From: Rhodothermales bacterium
GTDB lineage: Bacteria > Bacteroidota > Rhodothermia > Rhodothermales > VXPQ01
Direction of reading: 5' to 3'
NCBI GenBank assembly: GCA_028283985.1
Contig: JANQSQ010000438.1
Span: 1 to 7,144, forward strand
Length of the DNA stretch: 7,144 nucleotides
The position numbers and the translations under genes were made by a program. Numbering within the stretch: position 1 is the stretch's first letter; each line of letters starts with the position of its first letter. This document shows positions 1 through 6,761 of the stretch, piece after piece. The notes beneath the pieces were generated by a model, which was not told where the DNA came from, did no database searches, and saw nothing but the letters and a program-made list of their open reading frames with translations.

Positions 1-5
1 GCCGC

Positions 6-1376
6 ATGTCCCGTTCTTCTTCCGGCTACTTGCTGCGCCTCGCGCTCATCGCATCGCTCGGCGGGTTTCTGTTCGGCTACGACACGGCGGTTATTTCCGG
101 CACGATCAGGTTCGTAACGGACAAGTTCGAGCTGGGCCCGGTCATGGAGGGATGGTATGTCAGTTCGGCGCTGATCGGGTGTATTGCGGGGGTTTCGGTG
201 GCGGGCTTCCTGAGCGACCGGTTCGGGCGCAAGCTGATTCTGATGTTGTCCGCCGCGCTGTTTCTGCTTTCTGCGATCGGGTGCGCGTATTCCGGCGGGC
301 ATTTCATGCTCATTGTGTACCGGCTTATCGGGGGTGTGGGCGTGGGCGTGGCCTCCATGCTGTCCCCGTTGTATATCTCCGAAGTTTCGCCGTCCCGCGT
401 GCGCGGACGCATGGTGTCCATGTACCAGTTGGCCATCACGGTCGGCATCCTGTGTTCGTACTTCATAAATGCCTGGCTGCTGCACCGGGCGCCCGGCGTA
501 TCCGAAGGCATTTTCGCCGGAGACGAAGTGTGGCGCGGCATGCTCGGCAGCGAATCCGTGCCTGCGCTGCTTTTTCTTTTGCTGCTCTTCATGGTGCCGG
601 AAAGCCCGCGCTGGCTGGTGGCCCGAAGCCGTCCCGACGAAGCGCGCAAAATTCTGGCGCAGGTGGCGGACGAGGAAACCGCCGCCGGACAGGTCGAGGA
701 GATCAAGACGACGCTGGCCCAGGAGCCGGAATCCTGGAAACGTATTCTGGGGCATCGTGGCATCCGGTTTTCGATCGTACTCGGGGTCGCCCTGGGCTTT
801 TTGACGCAGGTGAGCGGCATCAACGCCATCATTTACTATGGCCCGAGGATTCTCGAGGAAGCCGGTTTTACGCTGGGCGATGCACTGGGCGGACAGGTGG
901 TGATCGGCGTGGTGAATGTGTTGTTCACCCTGGTCGCCATCTGGAAAATAGACGATCTCGGCAGGAGGCCGCTGCTCATCGGAGGCGTATCGGGGCTGGT
1001 CGTTTCGCTGCTGGTCATCGGAGCGCTCTTCCAGGCCGGCGCGACGGAAGGCCCGTGGCTGCTGATCTTTATTCTGATTTACATCGCCTGCTTTGCGGCG
1101 TCGTTCGGCCCGGTCATCTGGGTGTTGCTTGCGGAAATGTACCCGACGCGTGTGCGGGGGCGGGCCATGTCCGTCGCCACCTTCGCCCTGTGGGGCGGTA
1201 CGGCGCTTGTGGGGCAGACGGTGCCGTGGCTGCTGGAGACGTTGCAGCCGAGCGGTACCTTCTGGCTGTTCGCCGTGCTGTGCGCCCCGGCCATCTGGCT
1301 CGGCTGGAAGGTGCTGCCGGAAACGAAGGGCAGGAGCCTGGAGGAGATTGAAGCGTATTGGATGGGGAGGGGGTAA
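6..1376 (+). CDS. Sugar porter family MFS transporter (sugar:H+ symporter-like)
   Basis: This is a 456-residue inner-membrane transporter of the major facilitator superfamily, sugar porter family (XylE/GLUT type), which would import a monosaccharide, probably with protons. Family signatures are in order: GGFLFGYDTAVISG in TM1 (residues 19-32), DRFGRK in the loop after TM2 (71-76), the R-x-G-R motif after TM4 (RVRGR, 131-135), PESPRWL closing TM6 (198-204), QVSGINAIIYYGP in TM7 (268-280), DDLGRRP (317-322), a second RVRGR (382-386) and the C-terminal PETKGRSLEEIE (438-449). Length and about 12 hydrophobic segments match a full-length member. The ATG lies only 5 nt inside the window, so its ribosome binding site cannot be seen and an upstream start is not excluded, but the N-terminus aligns well with the family. 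The substrate cannot be read from sequence; the first Q of the usual QQ-xx-G pair before TM7 is a T. High-GC codon use contrasts with the downstream genes. It converges on the endonuclease gene 6 nt away. Confidence 0.95.
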   Translation: MSRSSSGYLLRLALIASLGGFLFGYDTAVISGTIRFVTDKFELGPVMEGWYVSSALIGCIAGVSVAGFLSDRFGRKLILMLSAALFLLSAIGCAYSGGHFMLIVYRLIGGVGVGVASMLSPLYISEVSPSRVRGRMVSMYQLAITVGILCSYFINAWLLHRAPGVSEGIFAGDEVWRGMLGSESVPALLFLLLLFMVPESPRWLVARSRPDEARKILAQVADEETAAGQVEEIKTTLAQEPESWKRILGHRGIRFSIVLGVALGFLTQVSGINAIIYYGPRILEEAGFTLGDALGGQVVIGVVNVLFTLVAIWKIDDLGRRPLLIGGVSGLVVSLLVIGALFQAGATEGPWLLIFILIYIACFAASFGPVIWVLLAEMYPTRVRGRAMSVATFALWGGTALVGQTVPWLLETLQPSGTFWLFAVLCAPAIWLGWKVLPETKGRSLEEIEAYWMGRG

Positions 1377-1382
1377 TTCTGG

Positions 1383-2399
1383 TTAGGAGACAAGTTCGGT
1401 GAATAAATGAAGTGATGGCTTCCATCCGGACGCATAGTTGTCAGCCAATGCAAGCCATCGCCCGATGCGCTCATCGGGGGGGCACCCGCTACCCCAATAC
1501 TCTACAAACAGAGCATCGTCTAAACGTTTTGCTGCGGCAACCATAAGGTGCTCAATGTCTTGTAACGCCCGCAGGAGATAGTTCCCTCCTCTGGTTCCGT
1601 CAGCTCGAAGAGCTACGCTCCCTGCGCTAAACAAATCGCGGGCCTGTGGGCAAAAAACGCCATGATGCGTTAGCAAGTAGATAGCAGCATCTTCATACTT
1701 CCTTCGTGCACGCGATCCTTTGCATATTTGCGGACACAACAATGCGGCTTCAGCCCTGAGTTCCCTCTTTTCTTGGGAAGACAAATTCATATAAAGACGG
1801 ACATTGATCGGTAGCGTATGATCTGGTTCGAGCCACCATAGATGTTCTCCCGGAGGCAACCTATCACGCCAGTAATTCCGCACATGTGCCATCTTTCCAT
1901 CGTCGTCCAGTCGGGCAAATTCGTCATAGGCTATGTCAAACCGCTCAAATAGTGGAGATTTATCGCCATCCATATCTACCACAAACCTCGGCGCATTAGA
2001 TACGCGAACGTGTGTGACGCAATCCTCGTATTTTGCCCATCGTACTTCAGGGGATCCCCCTGTCTTGCCAAACATGACATATATGGCTCTTACGGAAGGA
2101 TCACGCATGCTCTCGAAGATACTATTTCCTACAGCGTTCCATGTATCACGCTTGGTGAACTTCACTTCGACGCCAAACCCATTGACACGGATGTCAGGGA
2201 ATGCATGATGGTGATAGGTGGGTTCAACGGTTACATCGCAGTCTTTAGCTGCGACACGCAGCATATCAAGTACACCTTGCTCGAAATTCTCCGAGCCGTG
2301 ATAGATTTGACTGGCGGCCAGATTGTCAGTCAATATCTCTGCGGTGCGATCCAGAACGGCCTCAAACTGTGCTGTGTTCAATGTGCTTTTTGACAGCAT
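1383..2399 (-). CDS. Putative Type II restriction endonuclease, PD-(D/E)XK fold, family unassigned
   Basis: A 338-residue protein that I infer to be the nuclease partner of the overlapping cytosine-5 methyltransferase. I do not recognise its family. What can be seen is a good PD-(D/E)XK core: PD-I at residues 68-70, then E-V-K at 78-80 on the expected next strand, preceded by an acidic helix (ENFEQGVLDML, 37-47) that could supply an additional acidic residue. The C-terminal half is helical, rich in R/K/E and has several scattered cysteines (222, 226, 250, 306) with no clear zinc-finger spacing. The ATG start lies inside the 3' end of the methylase gene, in another frame, with a 38-nt overlap; no strong Shine-Dalgarno is visible, so translation is probably coupled to the methylase. 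The next in-frame ATG would cut off the N-terminal helix, so this start is preferred. The gene is less GC-rich than the transporter it converges on. It could also be a non-cutting relic, but the frame is intact. Confidence 0.72.
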   Translation of the reverse strand: MLSKSTLNTAQFEAVLDRTAEILTDNLAASQIYHGSENFEQGVLDMLRVAAKDCDVTVEPTYHHHAFPDIRVNGFGVEVKFTKRDTWNAVGNSIFESMRDPSVRAIYVMFGKTGGSPEVRWAKYEDCVTHVRVSNAPRFVVDMDGDKSPLFERFDIAYDEFARLDDDGKMAHVRNYWRDRLPPGEHLWWLEPDHTLPINVRLYMNLSSQEKRELRAEAALLCPQICKGSRARRKYEDAAIYLLTHHGVFCPQARDLFSAGSVALRADGTRGGNYLLRALQDIEHLMVAAAKRLDDALFVEYWGSGCPPDERIGRWLALADNYASGWKPSLHLFTELVS

Positions 2400-3363
2400 T
2401 GGCGATATGCCATGCTAATACTGGGGGAACTGCATTGCCAATTTGCCTCTCGGTCGCCCGCATAGCGCTGGCGAACAAGAAATTGTCAGGAAACGACTGT
2501 AATCTGGCCGCCTCTCGTAGCGAGATACGACGATCCAGTTTGTAGTGCCATTGTATGTTACCGTGATGCTCTGCCCGGATGGTAGTTGATGGCCTATCGG
2601 ATTTCAAACGACGGCTACCTTGTTCGGGACTGCGTTTCGCCTTGCTCCATATGTGAGACATGTCCTTGTCTTCGTCTCGCGATTCAAGATCAAGCAGGGC
2701 TTCCCCTGCGCTCATGCGCATGTTCAGCGGTATAGGGTGCTCAAAGGATGTATTGCCCTTTACGCCAATGATGAACACGCGCTCGCGCATTTGGGGAACG
2801 CCATAGTCCGCCGCTAAATACAGTCGATGCGTGATGTTGTATCCCGTCGCCTCGAAGTCCGCAAGCATATGATCGAAAAAGGACTTGCTATGCGACATGA
2901 GCAAACCCCTTACGTTCTCTGCGACAAACGCTTTGGGATTACAGCGTTCAATAACTTCAATCATTTTGCGATAGAGCACAGTGCGCTCTCCCTTTCCTGC
3001 GCTACGCAAGCCATTGATCGAAACATCCTGGCATGGGAATCCACCGATCACGATGTCGGCAGATTCTGGCAAGGTGTCCATGACCTCGGTTATATCTCCG
3101 CGGTGCAGGTGATTTTCACCAAGGTTTATCGCATAAGTATTACAGGCTTGGACATCCCAATCATTTGCCCACACAATCTCGAACGGAAGGCGGTCATAGT
3201 ATTGCCCGCCGAACTCAAAACCTCCTGTGAACCCCAAGTCCATACCGCCACAACCCGAAAACAGGCTGACCACCTGAAACGATTTGCAAGGGATACTCGC
3301 TCGACTTGATCGCTTTGGCAGGGCTGACAGCCCTTGTATAGTAAGTTGTGGATAGGCCATCAC
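2362..3363 (-). CDS. DNA (cytosine-5-)-methyltransferase, Type II RM (system 1)
   Basis: This enzyme moves a methyl group from S-adenosylmethionine to C5 of a cytosine in its target site, protecting the host from the overlapping endonuclease. All main m5C motifs are present in canonical order: motif I SLFSGCGGMDLGF (33-45), motif IV GGFPCQDVS with catalytic C111, motif VI AENV (148-151, catalytic E149), motif VIII YGVPQMRERVF (187-197), a short target-recognition region (about 205-275, including TIRAEHHGNI), motif IX LREAARLQSFPD (282-293) and motif X QIGNAVPP (307-314). The target sequence cannot be read from this. The longest frame starts with GTG at 3363 directly followed by ATG at 3360; that ATG overlaps the TGA of the dead transposase. 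Family members often begin right at motif I, so the GTG at 3273 (residue 31) is a serious alternative start, and residues 1-30 may derive from the IS end. No convincing Shine-Dalgarno was seen for either. The 3' end overlaps the endonuclease start by 38 nt. Confidence 0.95.
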   Translation of the reverse strand: MMAYPQLTIQGLSALPKRSSRASIPCKSFQVVSLFSGCGGMDLGFTGGFEFGGQYYDRLPFEIVWANDWDVQACNTYAINLGENHLHRGDITEVMDTLPESADIVIGGFPCQDVSINGLRSAGKGERTVLYRKMIEVIERCNPKAFVAENVRGLLMSHSKSFFDHMLADFEATGYNITHRLYLAADYGVPQMRERVFIIGVKGNTSFEHPIPLNMRMSAGEALLDLESRDEDKDMSHIWSKAKRSPEQGSRRLKSDRPSTTIRAEHHGNIQWHYKLDRRISLREAARLQSFPDNFLFASAMRATERQIGNAVPPVLAWHIANAVKKHIEHSTV

Positions 3364-4051
3364 GCAATCAGGCCAGCATACCGCAGGCGTTTCTGTTCCA
3401 TCCCGCGTACGATTGCCGACATTTGGTCAAGAGTATCAAATCCACGGATGTTGTGGCGACCGGAGAACTCGTTGATGTGCCGATGGCGACCCTTGGCGCT
3501 CACGATCATTGCCTTGCCCGCTGTGCCGAGCCTGAGTGACCGTTTATTGGCGTACTTGTCCCGTTTCTTCCTATCTGCGTACGTCTCGTCTAACTCGAGG
3601 ATACCGACGAACAAGGGGCCATTCTCCACTAAAGCCTCGCGTATACGCTGGATCAAGAGCCACGCGGCTTTCTGGGCAATCCCCAGTTCCCTGTGGATTT
3701 TCATAACTCGACACGCCTTTCAGGTTGGTCGTTTCCATACAGGTAACGATTGCCCATGCATGAAAGCCCAGTTTGCTCGACTCCATTACCGTGCCCTTCT
3801 TTGCCGAGAAGTGCCTTCGGCAATCTTTGCAACGCAACGGCATGGTCGGGTGGGTACTGCGCACGGCCCGCATGCAACCGCAGTGGGGGCAGACAGGATC
3901 TTCACGCCAGCGTTGCTTTTCAAACCAGCATTACGGCTGTATCGTTGTCGGGAAAAATACGCAAAAATTGAGCTATGGTCAACCGCGTTTTTCGCTATGT
4001 CCGGGTGCGTAGGGGCATTTTCGTGTTGGCATATAATTCCCTTCGGTACCC
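3320..4051 (-). mobile_element. Decayed IS1595-family insertion sequence (approximate limits)
   Basis: A relic of an IS1595-type insertion sequence, recognised from its broken transposase (3360-3982). It occupies the space between the Vsr stop codon and the second methylase. The outer limits are estimates: on the Vsr side the sequence turns to non-Vsr DNA straight after the TAG, starting with GGGG (4051 downward); on the methylase side a GGGCT-GAC-AGCCC palindrome (3321-3333) beyond the transposase stop may mark the other end. I could not match convincing terminal inverted repeats or an 8-bp target duplication. At about 0.7 kb it is shorter than the roughly 1 kb usual for the family, consistent with the internal deletion in the transposase. 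It cannot move by itself. Confidence 0.65.
3360..3982 (-). pseudogene. IS1595-family transposase, two frameshifts and an internal deletion
   Basis: Three frames join into one transposase. Frame 1 (3982-3929, possible TTG start) gives LTIAQFLRIFPDNDTAVM, the usual N-terminal segment. One extra base at about 3928 shifts to frame 2 (3927-3706), which gives WFEKQRWREDPVCPHCGC, a zinc ribbon (CPHC and CKDC pairs) and ends in TTNLKGVSS. One extra base at about 3705 shifts to frame 3 (3704-3360), starting MKIHRELGIAQKAAW and holding the first catalytic Asp in LELDETY. The sequence then jumps, around 3480-3510, from the early DDE domain (TAGKAMIVSAK) straight to the C-terminal signature HINEFSGRHNIR...RYAGLIA. 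The rejoined product is about 205 residues, against about 310 for intact relatives, so roughly 100 residues with the remaining catalytic acids are missing. No functional transposase can be made. Its TGA overlaps the ATG at 3360 used by the methylase. Confidence 0.88.
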
Positions 4052-4441
4052 CTAAAATTCCAAAAACGCCCGAAGTTTCCCTGCCAACGAACGGTCGATC
4101 TCGCACTCCCAGACCACCAGCGCCTTCCAGTCCATTTTCCGCAAACGCTCTATCGTGGCTTTGTCTCGCTCGCGGGTCTTCGCAATTTTGGGAATCCAGT
4201 AATCGCGATTCGTTTTCGGTTCTCGCGCTCCGTGCGGGCAGTCGTGGCCGTGCCAGAAACACCCATGGACGAAGATCGCCTTGCGACGGGAAATAAAGGC
4301 GAGATCAGGCTTTCCCGGTAAGTCCTTGCGATGCAGCCGGTAGCGATACCCCATGGAATGGACGAGCCGGCGCACAGTTATCTCCGGCTGGGTGTTGCGG
4401 CTTTTGACAGCCCGCATAATGCGGCTACGCTGTTCATCCAT
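4052..4441 (-). CDS. vsr: Very short patch repair (Vsr) DNA mismatch endonuclease
   Basis: A 129-residue Vsr endonuclease, which nicks DNA 5' of the T in a T:G mismatch made by deamination of 5-methylcytosine inside a methylase target, starting repair back to C:G. Family motifs are clear: EQRSRIMRAVKSRNTQPE at the N-terminus (3-20), LPGKPDLAF with the catalytic Asp (D46), FVHGCFWHGHDC (58-68; metal-binding and structural zinc residues including C61, H66 and C68), RDYWIPKIAKTRERD (79-93) and VVWECE (109-114; C112 completes the zinc site). I chose the ATG at 4441 because family members begin just before this EQRSRxM segment and a GGA lies a few bases upstream. A TTG at 4492 in the same frame would add 17 residues, but its GGAGGT abuts the start codon with no spacing. 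The gene sits between the two m5C RM pairs, so it may serve either. Confidence 0.93.
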   Translation of the reverse strand: MDEQRSRIMRAVKSRNTQPEITVRRLVHSMGYRYRLHRKDLPGKPDLAFISRRKAIFVHGCFWHGHDCPHGAREPKTNRDYWIPKIAKTRERDKATIERLRKMDWKALVVWECEIDRSLAGKLRAFLEF

Positions 4442-4735
4442 CAGGATTCCGTTGAAGCAACGCTTTGCATGTATAGAGCACGATTGTGTCAAACCTCCGC
4501 TCGGGGCTCAATCTATTTTCCCCACTGTTCAGAATCAACTATGGGAGTACGCTGGCAGCAAGTTGCGGCCTGCTTGGGGGTATTCGGTTTATAGGGGGCT
4601 GGAGGTTGGATTTCTTGATCGGGACAACCATACTTTCGCCAGTTTCTCCAGTGCTGGGTTCATCCTCGGCATCTGGGTCTCAGGGCGACCGCGTTTCGGC
4701 TTACCCTATTCGGGCTTGGCGATCATAGCCGCATT
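4442..4735. other. Stretch without an intact gene, with a possible degraded small ORF
   Basis: Between the NotI-like endonuclease and vsr no intact gene is seen. On the minus strand a frame beginning ATG at 4726 reads MIAKPE, meets TAG at 4706-4708, and then continues open to 4589 as GKPKRGRPETQMP followed by about 25 further residues. The KRGRP element looks like an AT-hook-type DNA-contact motif found in several small DNA-associated proteins, so this may be the remains of a small gene; the match is too short to name it. No tRNA, strong terminator or convincing promoter for vsr was found. Confidence 0.3.
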
Positions 4736-5683
4736 CTAAAACGTGAATGTACTTATAATGCGGTTGTCAGTTAGTTTCGTTGCGAGCGCATCTACATCGG
4801 GAATACTTGGTGCGCTTAGTAATTGCGCCCAACAAGCCTCGCCCGGGGCGGATGCATGGATAGGGCCGGAGTACAAGGTGAAATCGTCAGGATTGTTTAT
4901 ATTCGCCGAAACCACATTGACCTCGCCAAGCGTCCAATCTGGCGAACGCAATTCTTCCAGGCGCAGTCCTGTTTGCGCTCCAATGTAGGCCATAAGCACA
5001 TCCTGAACGACCCATATCGTACAGCCTCCCCACCGGTTAGCGACTTCTGACTTTACGATCATTTGCGACGCCATACGCGCCCATACCTGCCGCGCATTGA
5101 CGCCAGGCGATTTGCCAAGTTCTGGCACAACCCCGTTGGCGTAAAGCACCGCATTGCAAAACGCCGATTGCATGTCAGTTTGTAGTCGCTTATTGCCGCC
5201 GGACGTTGAAGCCGTCATTATTTCGACGATAACAGGTGGTTTATTTTCTTCTCTCCGAAGAACGTAGTCAAGTCGATAATTAAATCCAGTACGATCTCGC
5301 AGGGAGATTTCCGACCACACTCGGATGACATCTCCTTTTCTGAATCCGGCCAGTTTCAACACCATATCGCGCAATGGGCGTTGTTGGTCTGATGGCGTGG
5401 CGGCATCAAATGTGAGCAGTCTGCGCGGGCAAACCGCCCACGTATTATTGGTCATGCCTATCGAACAAACGCCGCATGGAATAAATCCGTCACTTTCTTG
5501 CCCCACCACTGCCTCGAAAAACGGCGCAAGAGGTAGTTTATCCGCTGGCCAGCGCGTCATATCCCGATTTCCGCCACCATCACATAGCTGCCCATCCATA
5601 TGAGGACAGCGGGCGTGACGAAACTCTGCCCCCTTGACTGCACTATCCAAACTGCGCCCAAAAAGTTCTCGAACTATAGGCAC
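4736..5683 (-). CDS. NotI-family-like Type II restriction endonuclease (system 2)
   Basis: A 315-residue protein that I assign to the NotI-type endonuclease family. The N-terminal part has the family cysteine pattern, which in NotI binds a structural iron: CP (C26), C34, GVC (C73) and W-x-x-CP-x-R-x-L (C85), with an extra C70. The nuclease core follows: RLDY with candidate metal ligand D139, then IVEIMTAS with E154 and a Met at the third PD-(D/E)XK position, where NotI has Gln (E-I-Q) instead of the usual Lys. From memory of the NotI sequence both the spacing and the E-I-x-T context agree. It would cut DNA at a site protected by the upstream methylase; the site itself cannot be predicted. The GTG start is supported by an AAGGA six bases upstream, inside the methylase 3' end, and the two frames overlap by 10 nt, so they are probably co-transcribed and coupled. 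NotI itself is longer, so this is a shorter relative. Confidence 0.8.
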   Translation of the reverse strand: MPIVRELFGRSLDSAVKGAEFRHARCPHMDGQLCDGGGNRDMTRWPADKLPLAPFFEAVVGQESDGFIPCGVCSIGMTNNTWAVCPRRLLTFDAATPSDQQRPLRDMVLKLAGFRKGDVIRVWSEISLRDRTGFNYRLDYVLRREENKPPVIVEIMTASTSGGNKRLQTDMQSAFCNAVLYANGVVPELGKSPGVNARQVWARMASQMIVKSEVANRWGGCTIWVVQDVLMAYIGAQTGLRLEELRSPDWTLGEVNVVSANINNPDDFTLYSGPIHASAPGEACWAQLLSAPSIPDVDALATKLTDNRIISTFTF

Positions 5684-6711
5684 AAGGCATCCTTAATGCT
5701 TGATGCCACGGCCTGCGCCAGTGGCGGCGGGACTGCGTTGGCAACTTGCCTGTGTTGATCTAAATCGCGCGCTGATCCACTGCGGCGCCTTATCGGGCCT
5801 ACAAACACATGCTGATCAGGAAAACCCTGGATGCGGGCAGTTTCTCGCGGCGTCAAATAACGGTCCTTTATGGGATGGTAGAACGTCTCGCCGCATCGTA
5901 AAGTGATTGATGGTTTGGTCCTGTCTACACGCCTGAATTTTGTTGAATCCTTTGCAGTCAATCGTTGTCTTATTTCAGGAGGCGCGTCCGATTTGGCTAA
6001 CCATTCTCCTTCGCGGACATAGGAAATCCTTTGTCTATCTCTCGGCGGCGTAATATCAATATGGTTAGGCGCTAACGGTTCGGATCCCAGACTTACAGCA
6101 GGCGGCAGGTCCTTAATCGCCTCGCCTACCGTGGCAGGTTCCGGTAACGACATTTCAAAAGGATGGTTGTATTTTTGTCCGGATGGAACGCACACGATCA
6201 TTGCCCGCTTGCGTCGTTGCGGCACACCGTAATTTACCGCATCCAGTACAGATGCATAAAGGTCGTAGCCGATTGCATGAAACTCTTCAGCCAATGCATC
6301 TTTGACCAAGGTACTCCCTGAATAGATAGTGTTCAGGAAGCGCGGAACCTGCTCAATCATAATGGCGGCAGGTCGAAGAGCATCCGCAAATCGAACCATT
6401 TCGAAGGCCAGCGGTCCCTTTGGGTCTGACATACCCCTCTTTTTGCCAATCTGGCTAAAAGGCTGACACGGCGGTCCCCCGTGCAGAAGCGCAAGATCGC
6501 CAGGGCGAAGGGAGAGTGTATCTGCAACGCGCGTTGCGTCCAGCGCCCGAATGTCTACCTGCCAAACGATCTTGCCGCGGGCGTTTTGCCGCAGCGTGGA
6601 CACGCAATGAGCGTCCAGTTCAATGGCGCAAGTGGTTTTGAAACCGGCATTGTCTACGCCAATATCCAGCCCTCCGGCCCCAGCAAACAAACTGATAGCA
6701 CGAGGTTTCAT
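5674..6711 (-). CDS. DNA (cytosine-5-)-methyltransferase, Type II RM (system 2)
   Basis: A 345-residue m5C methyltransferase, first gene of the island in the direction of transcription. It uses S-adenosylmethionine to methylate cytosine C5 and should protect the site cut by the overlapping NotI-like enzyme. Motif I is SLFAGAGGLDIG (7-18); motif IV is GGPPCQPFSQIGKKRG with catalytic C82; motif VI is IEQV (119-122), with Gln where ENV is usual; motif VIII is YGVPQRRKR (161-169); the target-recognition region is about 185-280, ending in SITLRCGETFYHP; motif IX is LTPRETARIQGFPD (286-299); motif X is QVANAVPPP (322-330). The segment between IX and X is longer than usual and basic (RRRSGSARDLDQH). 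The ATG at 6711 directly precedes motif I, as is normal. No clear Shine-Dalgarno is visible before it. A TATAAT box lies about 50 nt upstream. The stop overlaps the endonuclease start. Confidence 0.95.
   Translation of the reverse strand: MKPRAISLFAGAGGLDIGVDNAGFKTTCAIELDAHCVSTLRQNARGKIVWQVDIRALDATRVADTLSLRPGDLALLHGGPPCQPFSQIGKKRGMSDPKGPLAFEMVRFADALRPAAIMIEQVPRFLNTIYSGSTLVKDALAEEFHAIGYDLYASVLDAVNYGVPQRRKRAMIVCVPSGQKYNHPFEMSLPEPATVGEAIKDLPPAVSLGSEPLAPNHIDITPPRDRQRISYVREGEWLAKSDAPPEIRQRLTAKDSTKFRRVDRTKPSITLRCGETFYHPIKDRYLTPRETARIQGFPDQHVFVGPIRRRSGSARDLDQHRQVANAVPPPLAQAVASSIKDALCL
5684..5695 (-). promoter_or_regulatory. Shine-Dalgarno for the NotI-like endonuclease GTG start
   Basis: On the minus strand an AAGGA is followed by six bases and then the GTG at 5683. 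It lies within the last codons of the methylase and supports the unusual GTG start and coupled translation of the nuclease. Confidence 0.6.
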
Positions 6712-6761
6712 GGTGGCGTATCGGGCAAGGTGAATAACGGAATATATGAAAATGCAAGGGG

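Noticed and set aside
152..1351. 399-residue plus-strand open frame
   Set aside because: It is an Arg/Gly/His-rich shadow of the transporter gene in another frame, typical of high-GC DNA.
3320..4051. Clear terminal inverted repeats and 8-bp target duplication for the IS relic
   Set aside because: The two presumed ends share only a GGG start and scattered bases, and no flanking 8-mer repeats; the limits given are therefore estimates.
3786..4262. 158-residue open frame on the minus strand
   Set aside because: It is a frame shadow of the 3' half of vsr and then runs over the N-terminal part of the IS transposase in the wrong frame; it resembles no known family.
3334..4296. 320-residue plus-strand open frame
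   Set aside because: It lies antisense to the IS relic and vsr, whose protein matches are clear on the minus strand; the composition looks like a shadow.
4470..4492. TTGACA and TATACA on the minus strand before vsr
   Set aside because: The spacer is only 11 bp, far too short for a sigma-70 promoter.
4442..4492. Longer vsr with a TTG start at 4492
   Set aside because: The GGAGGT directly abuts the TTG with no spacing, and the extra 17 residues lie outside the conserved family N-terminus.
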